Notes: generated by a model not told the origin, from the letters alone. Counted from the stretch's first letter, positions 1-8,991 are shown. The stretch: 64,000 nucleotides of DNA from Verrucomicrobiia bacterium (GCA_035946615.1 DASYZB010000055.1:22843-86842), one strand, 5' to 3'. Numbers and translations: made by a program.

Positions 1-1479
1 TTCGCACCCGGCCCCGCGCCAGAATTTCGCAGTTCCAATCTCGTCCTCGGGAAAACCAATACGGCGCAGGTAGTTGGGTTCGACCTTCTGCTCCTCCTTG
101 CAATGGGCGCAAATCGTGCGGACCAGCCGTTGGGCCATCACCGCTTCAACCGACGAAGCCACCAGGAATGGCTCGATGCCCATATCGATCAAACGCGTAA
201 AGGCGCTTGGCGCATCGTTTGTATGCAGGGTGCTGAACACCAAGTGCCCCGTCAGCGCCGCCCGGATGGCAATCTCAGCCGTCTCCAGGTCGCGAATCTC
301 ACCGACCATGATGACGTTGGGGTCCTGCCGCAGGATATGCCGCAAGCCCATCGCGAAGGTCAACCCGATTTCGGGCCGCACCGCAATCTGGTTGATCCCT
401 TTGAGTTCATACTCGACCGGCTCCTCGATCGTGATGATGCGCTTGTGCACCGAATTAATCGTGCTCAAAAACGCATAGAGCGAGGTCGATTTGCCTGAGC
501 CGGTCGGCCCGGTTACCAGGAAAATCCCGTGCGGTTTGATGATGATTTCGCGAATCGCCTGCTCTTCAATCGGGGCAAAACCCAGCTTGTCCAGGCTCAA
601 AAAGATTTTGCCGCGCGTCAGCAACCGCAACGAGACGCTCTCGCCATAGACGGTCGGCACCGTGGAAACGCGGATGTCGATTTCCTCGCCTTTAATCCGC
701 ACGTTGATGCGCCCGTCCTGCGGGAGGCGCTTCTCGGAAATGTTCATGCCGGACATGACCTTGATGCGCGAGATGAGGGCTGCCTGAAAACGCTTGAGCT
801 GCGGCGGCATTGGGGTCTGGTGCAGGATGCCGTCAATCCGGTAACGGATGCGCAATTCGTCTTCGGCCGGCTCGAAATGGATGTCGGTCGCCCGGTCTTT
901 AAAGGCCTCCCAGATTACCTGGTTGACAAACTTGATGACGCTGGCTTCCTGATCGGTCTCGGTGATTTCCTTGTCCAGCGGCAGGTCCAAGTCCATCGGG
1001 GCTTCTTCCTGGTCGAGTTCGCCCAACGTCTCGGCGCCGACGCCGTAAAAGTTCTTCAAGGCCTTCTCTATCTCGGGTTTAGTGGCCAGCGCGAATTGCA
1101 CCGAGCCGCGCGCGTCAAATCGCACGGCGTTGAGCATGGCCGTATCGAAAGGATTGCTCACCGCCACCTGGACGGCGCCATCCTGGACCTGGGTGGGCAG
1201 CACAGAATATTGAAAGGCCACCTTGGTCGAAATCCGGTTGCGCGCTTCGGCGGGTACCTTGAGCTTGGGCAGGTCCAGGAAAGGCCAGTTCAGGGCTTGG
1301 GCGAGCTTCTGCAAGAAAACATCCTCGGCCAGCCCGCTTTCGCGGCAAATAAACCCTAGCAACGTCTCTTGTGAGCCGCTCTCAACGGCCACCTTCCAGG
1401 CCTTGGTCCACTCGTCGAATTTCTCGGGAGTGGCCAAGCCCATTTTAGACAAAAACTCTTTTAATGAAATGAATGCCAT
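1..1479 (-). CDS. GspE/PulE/PilB-type secretion or pilus assembly ATPase (3' end cut by window)
   Basis: Hexameric cytoplasmic ATPase that powers type IV pilus or type II secretion pseudopilus assembly. Reading leftwards from ATG at 1479, 493 codons stay open to base 1. An N-terminal MshEN-like domain (about residues 1-140) is followed by the ATPase core with Walker A GPTGSGKST, the Asp-box region ITIEEPVEYEL, a Walker B-like VGEIRDLETA and the HTNDA histidine box. The zinc motif begins (CAHC) and the window ends just before its last cysteine, so perhaps 60-80 residues are missing. PilB and GspE cannot be told apart from this alone. The pseudopilin-like genes in the window fit either role. 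Confidence 0.93.
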   Translation of the reverse strand, partial: MAFISLKEFLSKMGLATPEKFDEWTKAWKVAVESGSQETLLGFICRESGLAEDVFLQKLAQALNWPFLDLPKLKVPAEARNRISTKVAFQYSVLPTQVQDGAVQVAVSNPFDTAMLNAVRFDARGSVQFALATKPEIEKALKNFYGVGAETLGELDQEEAPMDLDLPLDKEITETDQEASVIKFVNQVIWEAFKDRATDIHFEPAEDELRIRYRIDGILHQTPMPPQLKRFQAALISRIKVMSGMNISEKRLPQDGRINVRIKGEEIDIRVSTVPTVYGESVSLRLLTRGKIFLSLDKLGFAPIEEQAIREIIIKPHGIFLVTGPTGSGKSTSLYAFLSTINSVHKRIITIEEPVEYELKGINQIAVRPEIGLTFAMGLRHILRQDPNVIMVGEIRDLETAEIAIRAALTGHLVFSTLHTNDAPSAFTRLIDMGIEPFLVASSVEAVMAQRLVRTICAHCKEEQKVEPNYLRRIGFPEDEIGTAKFWRGAGCE

Positions 1480-1540
1480 GGATCACCGACTAATCATTAG
1501 TCCTTAATTACACGTCAAAATATGAAAAGTTGCGCAACGG

Positions 1541-1906
1541 GTCAAAGTATTTAGAGCCCTTTGCGCAGTTCTGGTCTGTCCCGAAGATAAGGCAAGGACT
1601 TGCTCTACCAATTGGACCAGTGATTTGGGTAATAAGAATGTTAGTTACTTCGTGGGCTTGGATTCAGTTGAGGGCAGCAATACCAGCCTGCTGTCCGGCG
1701 ACAGAAATCTCAGCAACAGTCTGACGGCGGGCAGCCGTCTCTTAACGCTGACTACGAACGTGACCCTCGGGTGGACCAAAGAAACTCACTTTGAAAAGGG
1801 AAACATTTGCTTTGCAGATGGCAGTGTGGATCAGTTTACAAACGGGCATTTTGGCACAGCCAATGAAGCTCTAGGTCTTGGCACGAATCGCTTGGCTGTC
1901 CCGTAA
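1541..1906 (+). pseudogene. Remnant of an H-X9-DG pseudopilin-like protein (C-terminal part only)
   Basis: One frame reads LVCPEDKARTC, then NVSYFVGLDS, LLSGDRN and GNICFADGSV before a stop at 1904-1906. This order (cysteine-proline-Asp block, SYFVGLD, SGDRN, then a DG motif) is typical of the C-terminal half of verrucomicrobial prepilin-like proteins. No start codon with the expected FTLIELL leader lies upstream, because the preceding bases belong to the divergent ATPase gene. The first in-frame initiator (TTG 1625) falls in mid-domain. I read it as a decayed or truncated copy next to the secretion ATPase; a short expressed fragment is less likely. Confidence 0.6.
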
Positions 1907-1962
1907 TCGGTCTGACATAAGGCTTTTGCAGCCTCTCCATCCCCACCCAGGCGGCTGAACTT

Positions 1963-2619
1963 TCAAAATACGCAAGGCTTGCCCAGCGCCTGGGCCAAGC
2001 GTGTTAGATATTGCTCGCGCGGAATGGTTACCCCGCCTAATTGCGTCGTAATGGGCGTCAGCATTTGGATGTCAAGTAGCGTGAACCCCCGGCCTTCGAG
2101 GTGCCGGACCAGGTGGTATAAGGCCACTTTCGAGCCGTTGCTCACCCGGTGGAACATGGATTCTCCGGCAAAAAAGCCGCCCACGGCCACGCCATAAATG
2201 CCGCCCGCAAGCTCATCACCCTGCCAGCATTCAACGCTATGAGCATGGCCCGCCTGGTGCAGGCCAGTGTAGGCCTCGAGAAATTCAGCCGTTATCCACG
2301 TCCTCCGGCGCCCGGGCCCCGGGGCGGCGCACCCCTCCATCACCTGCCGAAAGGCGCTATCCCGAGTAACCCGAAACCCGCCTTGGCGGACAACCCTGGC
2401 CAGGCTGCGCGAAACATGGAACTCTCCCAGCTCGAAAATCGCTCGCGGGTCGGGCGACCACCAACTCACCGGATTGGCTGTCCAGGGGAAAATGCCTGAA
2501 CGATAGGCCAGCAGCAGCCGTTCCAAGGATAAATCACCCCCAACCGCCACCAGGCCCTCCGCGTCCGCCTCACGCGGATCCGGGAACCTCATCCGTTTGC
2601 CGAGGATGACTAAACTCAC
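1963..2619 (-). CDS. aat: Leucyl/phenylalanyl-tRNA--protein transferase
   Basis: Transfers Leu or Phe from aminoacyl-tRNA to proteins with N-terminal Arg or Lys, creating a primary destabilising residue for ClpS/ClpAP degradation in the cytoplasm. The family signature is clear: RFPDP, YRSGIFPW, WWSPDPRA, GGIYGVAVGGFF followed by GESMFHRVSNGSK, and a C-terminal LGGVTIPREQYL. I place the start at GTG 2619, which overlaps the preceding stop in a GTGA arrangement, giving 218 residues, the usual length. A longer reading frame to 2679 adds a non-family N-terminus. Third gene of a clpS-DUF2017-aat operon. Confidence 0.95.
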   Translation of the reverse strand: MSLVILGKRMRFPDPREADAEGLVAVGGDLSLERLLLAYRSGIFPWTANPVSWWSPDPRAIFELGEFHVSRSLARVVRQGGFRVTRDSAFRQVMEGCAAPGPGRRRTWITAEFLEAYTGLHQAGHAHSVECWQGDELAGGIYGVAVGGFFAGESMFHRVSNGSKVALYHLVRHLEGRGFTLLDIQMLTPITTQLGGVTIPREQYLTRLAQALGKPCVF

Positions 2620-3077
2620 GTTTCTCCCAGTGCGTGCAGGAAGAACATCTGGTAAGCGCCTGCCATTTCCATTGCCCAAACCTGCGGCCCGCTCTGTTCA
2701 TTCAAAACGCGCAGCGGTTCTTCGGGCGAGCCCAACAGCACCCAGCTCCCAACCCGGATGTCATTGAGGATTTGCAGGAGCCATTCGATTTCCGAAGCGG
2801 AAATGGCCAGCCGCCACCCGGCCTGGTTCTCCGCCCATCGTTTCGGATCGGCCAGCAGGGCTTCCAATAGCTTTTTGTTCTCCGCCCGCTGCTCGGCCAG
2901 GGCCTCATCGAGCAGTTGCTGGCTGGACTCGATGTTGGGCATTCGGCCCTTTTTGCTGAGCGGTTGGTGGGCCGAAAAGACCCGCGGGTAGAGCCCGAGC
3001 AATCCCAGGAAAAGCGCCCTCTCCCGCTGCCCGAGCTGGAAGAGGAACCTGCCTTTTGCCGTGCGGATGAATTTCAC
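2616..3077 (-). CDS. DUF2017-like protein
   Basis: A 153-residue protein between clpS and aat, with 4-bp GTGA overlaps at both ends, which implies translational coupling. The C-terminal half (ISASEIEWLLQILNDIRVGS and onward) is helical and resembles the DUF2017 family, whose members often neighbour clpS. No catalytic motif is visible. Start is GTG 3077. By context it should act in or alongside the ClpS N-degron pathway, but its biochemical role is unknown. The DUF2017 assignment is from pattern memory and is moderate. Confidence 0.75.
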   Translation of the reverse strand: MKFIRTAKGRFLFQLGQRERALFLGLLGLYPRVFSAHQPLSKKGRMPNIESSQQLLDEALAEQRAENKKLLEALLADPKRWAENQAGWRLAISASEIEWLLQILNDIRVGSWVLLGSPEEPLRVLNEQSGPQVWAMEMAGAYQMFFLHALGET

Positions 3078-3382
3078 TCGTCGCGCTCCATAGTGGCGTG
3101 CAAGGTGTGGCGCTGGAGTTGATGCACATAATGCTCGGCCTTTTCGAGGCTCTCGCGCACCAGCACGCTCTTGCCCTGCTCATGGACCTGCAGCATGTGG
3201 AACTCGGCCTTCTTCCGCTGCCAGCCAAACACCTTCTGAAAAACATGAGTCACATAATCCATATAGTTCACCGGGTCATTCCAGCAGATGACCAAGTACC
3301 CAGGCTCCAGGCTGGATTTGGATTCATCCTGCTGCTCCTCGATCTTTCCCGGCAATATTTCAGGCGCCGCCGTTTCTGCCAT
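3074..3382 (-). CDS. clpS: ATP-dependent Clp protease adaptor ClpS
   Basis: Adaptor that binds N-degrons and delivers them to ClpA/ClpC. The 102-residue protein has a disordered acidic N-terminal tail (about residues 1-27) and the ClpS core: VICWNDPVNYMDYV (the NDP loop that sits on the N-degron pocket), VFGWQRKKAEFHMLQVHEQG and the closing helix. First gene of a three-gene operon ending in aat, so one transcript would supply both an N-degron writer and its reader. No clpA/clpC is visible in the window. Confidence 0.95.
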   Translation of the reverse strand: MAETAAPEILPGKIEEQQDESKSSLEPGYLVICWNDPVNYMDYVTHVFQKVFGWQRKKAEFHMLQVHEQGKSVLVRESLEKAEHYVHQLQRHTLHATMERDE

Positions 3383-3779
3383 GAACCCAAAATAAAAGTG
3401 GCCGCCTTCTTTGTCGAACCCAGAAGTTTGTCCGGTTCAGGCCAAAGACTTATGTTTTGGACTGCGCGCAGCTTGTGATGGGCGAGCAATCAGTCCCCGG
3501 CTTGACCAAACCACTCGGCAAAGGCTCCGACAAAGTTTCCGGCAAAGGAAGGCAAAAGGGACCTGCTAAATGTCCAAATTCCCGGCGCGGGAGCGCTCCC
3601 GCCGGGACTTTCTCAACAAAATCGCCACAACGTTATTGCCCAAATCCTGCAAATCCGGCAGAGTAAGCCTGTGACGAAAGGCGCTCCGGCGGTTGGAGGT
3701 AAAACCTCTGAACATTCCAAGGTGCAAACCGTCCAAGCTGTGTTATCGTTAGGCACTTTGGTTAAGCATTTTTTGAATC
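3383..3779. other. Divergent intergenic region between clpS and prc
   Basis: About 400 bases separate the leftward clpS operon from the rightward protease gene, so both promoters should lie here. I could not pin a convincing -35/-10 pair. The only coding-like signal is the short twin-arginine-type remnant at 3570-3674. Confidence 0.5.
3570..3674 (+). pseudogene. Truncated Tat-signal start (34 codons)
   Basis: An ATG at 3570 preceded by a purine-rich AAAAGGGA opens a 34-codon frame containing SRRDFLNKIATT, a good match to the twin-arginine consensus S/T-R-R-x-F-L-K. The hydrophobic stretch that should follow is missing and the frame stops at 3674 after a Lys/Ser/Gly-rich tail. It looks like the surviving 5' end of a Tat-exported protein gene, such as the dehydrogenases and DUF1501-type proteins common in this phylum. 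Chance cannot be excluded. Confidence 0.35.
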
Positions 3780-6227
3780 ATGATTGAACGTTTTGCCCTC
3801 AGAATCCTGCTGCTCGTATTGAGTGGCAATTTGTTGTTGCCACTCTACGCCGTCCAGACGGGCGCACCCCAGTCGGAGCCCTCTAAACCCGATGTCGCAG
3901 CAGAGGTCCCGGCGACTACTAATGCCGTCTTTCATCCGCTCAAACCAGGCCCTGTGGACGGCCAAATCTCTTACGTCACCGCGCGTTTGCTCGAACGGTA
4001 CCACTATTTGCGCATGCCCTTCGACACCGCCGTCTCGACCAAGTTCTTTGATAAATACCTCGATATGTTCGACCCGCAACATGTCCATTTCCTCCAGTCC
4101 GATTTGGCCGAGTTCGACCATTACCGCACCAACCTCGACCGCCTGACTCTGGGGCACAGCGACGCCCGGCCCGCTGACGAGATATTCAACCGGTTCGTCG
4201 AGCGCCTCGGACAACGCGTTGCCTACGTCGATGAGCTGCTTAAAACTGAGAAGTTCACCTTCAATAACGATGAACGAATCCTCATTAACCGCAAAGACCA
4301 GCCTTATCCGAAAGACCTCAACGACGCCAAAAAGATTTGGCGCGAAAGGCTCCGGTTCGAGTATCTCCAGGAAGAACTTGGCCGGGCCGATGCTAAGGAC
4401 AAAGCCACCGCTGCCTCAACCTCCTCAACTCCAAAAACAGCCGAACTCAATAAACCCAAGAAAACCGAGGCCGAGGAGATCGTCGAGACTTTGAGCCATC
4501 GGTATCACCGGAATCTGCACACCTTCATTGATTGGGACCACGACGATGTGCTCCAAGTCTATCTGACCACCCTGGCCCATGTCTATGATCCCCATTCAGA
4601 TTATTTTGGCGGTTCCCAGTTGGACAGTTTTGCCATCGGCATGAACCTGAGCCTGTTCGGCATCGGAGCCGAGCTGATGTCCGAAGACGGCTATTGCACC
4701 ATCCACCATTTATTGCCCGGCGGGCCAGCGGAGAAGAGCAAAAAGATCAAAGAAAACGACCGCATCATCGCCGTCGCCCAAAGCAATCAGCCTCCCGTCG
4801 ATGTGGTCGATATGAGCCTCAACAAAGCCGTCCAGCTCATCCGGGGCCCCAAAGGAACCGAGGTGCGTCTGACTATCCTCCCTGCGGGGACCAGAACGGC
4901 CGCCCCTAAAACCATCAGCCTGGTGCGGGACGAGATAAAGCTCGAAGATCAGGAAGCCAAAGCCAAGCTCATCGAGATGCCCAACGGCCATGGTGGCGAG
5001 GCGCGCCTCGGCGTCATCGATCTGCCTTCTTTTTATGCCAGCTTCGATCCCTCCAATAATCGCGGCAAGACAGAGCCCAAGAGCACCACTGCCGACGTGG
5101 CCCGCTTGCTCACCAAGCTCAAGCAGGAAAACGCCAATGGCGTTATCCTCGACCTGCGCCGCAACGGCGGCGGTTCCCTTGAGGAAGCCATCCGCTTGAC
5201 CGGCTTGTTCATCAAAGAAGGTCCGGTCGTCCAGGTCCGCAACCCCGACGGCAATGTCGAGGAGGACGATGATACCGACCCAACCGAGCTTTATGAGGGG
5301 CCGCTCATCGTGCTAACCAGCCGCTTGAGCGCCTCGGCCTCGGAGATTCTGGCGGGGGCCTTGCAGGACTATGGCCGGGCGCTGATCGTTGGGGATAGCT
5401 CCACCCATGGCAAAGGCACCGTCCAGAGCGTCCAGCCATTGCGACCTTACATGCGCATCAATTCCAGCCTGCTGACCAATAACCCCGGCGCGCTCAAACT
5501 GACCATCAAGAAATTCTATCGGCCCAGCGGCGCCTCCACCCAGTTGAAGGGCGTCGTCTCCGATATCATCCTGCCCTCGCTCTTCAACGAGTCGAAGGAC
5601 ATTGGCGAAACGGCCTTGGATAACCCGCTCCCATGGGACACCATCGACAGCGCGAAGTACGACCATTTCAATATGGTCCAACCCTATCTGCCCGAGTTGC
5701 GCCGCCGCTCCAGCGAGCGCGTCGCCAAAGATAAGGAATTTTCTTACATCCGCGAGGATATCGCCCTGTTCAAAAAGCAACAGGCCGACAAGACCATTTC
5801 CCTGAACGAAAAAGTCCGGCTCAAGGAAAAAGAAGACGCCATCGCCCGGGAGAAGGCCCGCGATAAAGAGCGCTTGGCCCGCATTGAGCCGAAGGAAACC
5901 ATTTATGAATTGTCCCTGAAACAGGCGTTGCTGCCCGGCTTGCCCCCGCCATTGGGCAAGACCAACAGCACCCTCGCCAGCCTTTCAGCCACAGGACCGG
6001 CCATCCATGGACTCAATACCAATTCCGCCATTGCCGCCATTGCCGCCACCTCGACCGCTCCCATTACCCGGGATGACACCAGCGCCAGCACACCGTTGGA
6101 TGGCGCCATCGACGAGGAAAAGGCCCCCCCGGTTGACGCAGACCTCGAAGAGTCGGAGCATATCCTGGTGGATTACCTCTCGTTGATGTCCAAGAGCGGC
6201 GTTGTGGCCGCCGGCCATACGCCGTGA
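3780..6227 (+). CDS. prc: Tail-specific (carboxy-terminal processing) protease, S41A
   Basis: Periplasmic serine protease that recognises hydrophobic C-termini. The 815-residue protein begins with a signal peptide (about residues 1-25), followed by the N-terminal helical region of Prc, a PDZ domain (about 285-385, beginning SLFGIGAELM) and the S41 catalytic domain. The catalytic serine lies in SASASE (517-522) and the lysine is Lys545 in STHGKGTVQ, the Ser/Lys dyad arrangement of the family. A charged coiled region (about 680-730) and the DUF3340-like C-terminus complete the E. coli Prc layout. An Ala/Thr-rich low-complexity insert near 205-225 is unusual. Monocistronic; a LigD-like fragment begins at the base after its stop. 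Confidence 0.95.
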   Translation: MIERFALRILLLVLSGNLLLPLYAVQTGAPQSEPSKPDVAAEVPATTNAVFHPLKPGPVDGQISYVTARLLERYHYLRMPFDTAVSTKFFDKYLDMFDPQHVHFLQSDLAEFDHYRTNLDRLTLGHSDARPADEIFNRFVERLGQRVAYVDELLKTEKFTFNNDERILINRKDQPYPKDLNDAKKIWRERLRFEYLQEELGRADAKDKATAASTSSTPKTAELNKPKKTEAEEIVETLSHRYHRNLHTFIDWDHDDVLQVYLTTLAHVYDPHSDYFGGSQLDSFAIGMNLSLFGIGAELMSEDGYCTIHHLLPGGPAEKSKKIKENDRIIAVAQSNQPPVDVVDMSLNKAVQLIRGPKGTEVRLTILPAGTRTAAPKTISLVRDEIKLEDQEAKAKLIEMPNGHGGEARLGVIDLPSFYASFDPSNNRGKTEPKSTTADVARLLTKLKQENANGVILDLRRNGGGSLEEAIRLTGLFIKEGPVVQVRNPDGNVEEDDDTDPTELYEGPLIVLTSRLSASASEILAGALQDYGRALIVGDSSTHGKGTVQSVQPLRPYMRINSSLLTNNPGALKLTIKKFYRPSGASTQLKGVVSDIILPSLFNESKDIGETALDNPLPWDTIDSAKYDHFNMVQPYLPELRRRSSERVAKDKEFSYIREDIALFKKQQADKTISLNEKVRLKEKEDAIAREKARDKERLARIEPKETIYELSLKQALLPGLPPPLGKTNSTLASLSATGPAIHGLNTNSAIAAIAATSTAPITRDDTSASTPLDGAIDEEKAPPVDADLEESEHILVDYLSLMSKSGVVAAGHTP

Positions 6228-6428
6228 GTGAGTCTCAAAGAATACAAAGCGAAAAAGCTCAAAGGGGATTGGACCCTTGTGCGCATGCGCTCGCGCGACG
6301 AGGAGGCCAAGCCCCAATGGCTGCTCCTCAAAAGCGGCCAGGACCTGCCGTCCTTCTCCAGCCGCGACGAAGACCGCTCTGTCCTGACGGGGCGCTCGAT
6401 GAAACAAATCGGCGGAGCCCAGCTTTAA
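6228..6428 (+). pseudogene. LigD phosphoesterase (PE) domain fragment
   Basis: Starting with GTG directly after the prc stop codon, 66 codons encode KLKGDWTLVRMR, then QWLLLKSGQD and SVLTGRSMKQI. These match the last third of the 3'-phosphoesterase domain of bacterial LigD (the LxGxWxLVRxR and WLLIK strands) and the SVxTGRSMEEI linker that precedes the ligase domain. The catalytic His/Asp half of the PE domain is absent and no ligase follows. No ribosome binding site is seen except possible coupling to prc. I read it as a relic of an NHEJ ligase gene rather than a functional protein. Confidence 0.55.
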
Positions 6429-6531
6429 TATCGATTTTTAATTAGCCCTCTCCCTGCTTTGATCCGGCAAAACGGGGTATTGTCCTAGTTGTCTTACCCG
6501 CCCGCCGCCATAGGTTTAGACATCATTTGCA

Positions 6532-7887
6532 ATGAAGGCTCTGGTTCCAAAATCCCGCCTCATCCTGATGACCGCTGACACTGTCGGCGGTGTCTGGACC
6601 TATGCCTTGGAACTGGCCCAAGCCCTCGAACAGCATGGAATCCAAATCGCCCTGGCAACAATGGGCCGCCCGTTAAACCGCTCCCAGCGCAAGCAGGCAG
6701 CGCGTGCGTCAAATGTCGAGGTCTTCGAAAGCGCTTACAAACTCGAATGGATGCCCGAGCCCTGGGATGACGTCGCCGAGGCCGGCGAATGGCTGCTCGC
6801 CCTCGAAGCACGGCTGCGCCCCGACCTGATTCATCTCAACGGCTATGCCCACGCCGCCCTATCCTGGCGCGCGCCCAAACTTGTCGTGGGCCATTCGTGC
6901 GTCCTTTCCTGGTGGCAGGCCGTCCATGGTTCGCCGCCGCCTGCTTGTTGGAACCGCTATCGCCTTGCAGTCCTCGCCGGGCTTAAAGCCGCCGACCTTG
7001 TGGTCGCCCCTTCGGCAGCCATGTTGCTGATGCTTGAAGAGCACTACGGCAACGTCGCCAAGGGAATCGTCATTCCCAACGGGCGTTCGCTTCCTTTTAT
7101 CACCCCGCGTCCCAAGGAGAATCTTATCCTGAGCGCTGGCCGGCTCTGGGACGCCGCGAAAAACATTTCGACCCTGGCGTCTGTCGCCGCTGCTCTCTCA
7201 TGGCCCGTCTATGTGGCTGGGGAGACGAGGTATCCAGCCGGGGCTGCCACTCGCTATGAGAATATCCATGCGTTGGGTCTGTTGAATGGCGAGCAATTGC
7301 TCCCTTGGTTTGCCCGCGCCGCCATTTATGCATTGCCAGCGCGCTATGAGCCGTTCGGACTCTCCGTTCTTGAAGCCGCTTTGGCCGGCTGCGCCTTGGT
7401 CCTGGGCGATATCCCCAGCTTGCGAGAGATTTGGGGTGATGCGGCAATTTACGTTCCCACTGAAGAACCGGAAGCGCTTGCCGATACATTGCGAGAACTG
7501 ATTGCCGGACCTGCATGGCGCGGCTACCTCTCTGCCAAAGCCCGCGCCACCGCTGCTCGTTATTCGCCCGAGTTGATGGCTGCCGCTTATCTGCTGGCTT
7601 ATAACCAATTGCTGCGCCAGGCAAGCCGCCGCCAAGGCCCGCCCAAATTGAACACAGTCCCCCATCCAGGCCGCCGCCGCGAACCTGTGGCTAATGGGCA
7701 GAAAATGGTTCTCAGCAGCCTTTGCCCCAGCAGACCCTCAGGGCCGGACCTTTTGTCACCCGCAAAGTTGCGCAATGAAACACGTCTCCGTCCAATGACG
7801 CGCCTGCCGGTCTCTCTACGGTGCGCTAATAAGCAAAGAAATGAATCTCAAGCCACAGCTCATTTGGCGCGGGTCACGCACGATTAA
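6532..7887 (+). CDS. Glycosyltransferase family 4
   Basis: GT-B fold retaining glycosyltransferase, probably acting on a nucleotide-sugar at the inner face of the membrane. The N-terminal domain begins with the Gly-rich loop TADTVGGVWTYALELA and contains DLIHLNGYAH and VVGHSC. The C-terminal domain has IVIPNGR, LILSAGRLWDAAKN and the GT4 signature ALPARYEPFGLSVLEAALAG (the EPFGLxxLEA acceptor/donor motif). The final 80 or so residues after residue 365 are low in pattern and may be a poorly conserved tail. Stands alone; no glycan cluster surrounds it, so the substrate cannot be guessed. Confidence 0.88.
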   Translation: MKALVPKSRLILMTADTVGGVWTYALELAQALEQHGIQIALATMGRPLNRSQRKQAARASNVEVFESAYKLEWMPEPWDDVAEAGEWLLALEARLRPDLIHLNGYAHAALSWRAPKLVVGHSCVLSWWQAVHGSPPPACWNRYRLAVLAGLKAADLVVAPSAAMLLMLEEHYGNVAKGIVIPNGRSLPFITPRPKENLILSAGRLWDAAKNISTLASVAAALSWPVYVAGETRYPAGAATRYENIHALGLLNGEQLLPWFARAAIYALPARYEPFGLSVLEAALAGCALVLGDIPSLREIWGDAAIYVPTEEPEALADTLRELIAGPAWRGYLSAKARATAARYSPELMAAAYLLAYNQLLRQASRRQGPPKLNTVPHPGRRREPVANGQKMVLSSLCPSRPSGPDLLSPAKLRNETRLRPMTRLPVSLRCANKQRNESQATAHLARVTHD

Positions 7888-8192
7888 TTCCCTGCGGACC
7901 CGGGGCATCTTCTTGGCGCTTCCCTATCTTGAACGTGAAAGCCCGCTAGTGGGCGAACCCAAGCGCATCACCACCCGTTCAGCCAATCGCCAACCAAACG
8001 TGTTAGCGCGCCCGACCCGTAGCGCCGCCCTGAGCGCTACCAAGCGCTTCACGTAAATGCCGGGGCTCCGCCCGTCCCGGACGCAGCAAGCACCAAAGCA
8101 CCCACGCACCAAGACGCTTCCCGACCCGCTCATCGTCCCTTAGCGGGGGCACTTCAGGCGCGCGGACCTGGACTGCTCACTTCCCGCGCGGT
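7888..8192. other. Intergenic, no gene seen
   Basis: About 300 GC-rich bases between the glycosyltransferase and the convergent NUDIX gene. Short open frames on both strands have no protein-like pattern. No clear T-tract terminator is visible. Confidence 0.5.
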
Positions 8193-8744
8193 TCAACCAC
8201 GGCGCTTTTGATAAAGCTCGAAATAAAAAAGTCCGGCAATGACCAGGCAATGGCGGATTTTGCCGCCCGCCACCAGTTCGGGTATCTGACCCACGGGCAC
8301 CAGGCGCGTCACCAAATCCTCGCCATGATCGAACTGGACCGGGTGAATGCAACGGCAATTGTCGAGCAGCACAGTGAAGCAGCGGTTGCTCATAATGGCC
8401 GGGTTGGGGAAGACCTCGCCAATCCGGCGCGGGTTTTCACCCTGGTAACCGGTTTCTTCCCGTAGTTCGCGCGCCGCGGCCTCTTCCGGCGAAGCATCTC
8501 CCGCGTCAATCATACCGCCCGGGATTTCCAGTTCAACCGTGCCCGAACCGTGCCGGTACTGCTCGATCATTACCAGGTGCCCTTCGGCCGTAAGGGGGAT
8601 GACATTCACCCAATTGACGGAATCCAGGACGACAAACTCATGCTCCTGTTGGGTGCGCGGTGAGATGGCGCGCTCCCAGCGCGCTTTGAAAACGCGGAAA
8701 TCCCCTGCCGGACGCGAACCGATTTTTCGCCAAGGTTCCACCAT
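8193..8744 (-). CDS. NUDIX hydrolase, ADP-ribose pyrophosphatase type
   Basis: Hydrolyses nucleoside diphosphates linked to another moiety, probably ADP-ribose, in the cytoplasm. The 183-residue protein contains a complete NUDIX box, GMIDAGDASPEEAAARELREETGY (Gx5Ex7REUxEExGU), with the preceding VELEIPGG strand typical of ADP-ribose pyrophosphatases. I place the start at ATG 8744 (MVEPWRKIGS); the frame is open further upstream but that portion overlaps the neighbouring small gene and looks unrelated. Last gene of a three-gene leftward unit with the cyclophilin. Confidence 0.88.
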   Translation of the reverse strand: MVEPWRKIGSRPAGDFRVFKARWERAISPRTQQEHEFVVLDSVNWVNVIPLTAEGHLVMIEQYRHGSGTVELEIPGGMIDAGDASPEEAAARELREETGYQGENPRRIGEVFPNPAIMSNRCFTVLLDNCRCIHPVQFDHGEDLVTRLVPVGQIPELVAGGKIRHCLVIAGLFYFELYQKRRG

Positions 8745-8760
8745 TTGGATTTGATGCGCT

Positions 8761-8991
8761 TCAGAGCCCTCGTTCTTTGGCAGCCCAGCCCTGACGCATG
8801 AGTTCGAGCAGGTGCGCCAGGGCCTCCTCGTAAGACCGCTCCTTTTGGACCGCCAATTGCCGGGCGCGCTTGTCAAGTTGCCCCGCCATCTCGCCCGACT
8901 TATGCGCCGGGCAACCCTGCTTGACCAGAATCGATTCCAGTTCCGTTAAGTCCAAAATAGGATTCGTGCCACTTGATGAAATTCGTCTCAT
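8761..8991 (-). CDS. Small hypothetical protein (76 aa)
   Basis: Starts in a 4-bp ATGA overlap with the upstream cyclophilin stop and ends 16 bases before the NUDIX gene, so it is very likely translated. The protein is helical and charged, with two cysteine-poor amphipathic helices (DLTELESILVKQG and SYEEALAHLLELMRQGW). No family recognised. It may be a small cytoplasmic partner of one of its neighbours. Confidence 0.6.
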   Translation of the reverse strand: MRRISSSGTNPILDLTELESILVKQGCPAHKSGEMAGQLDKRARQLAVQKERSYEEALAHLLELMRQGWAAKERGL

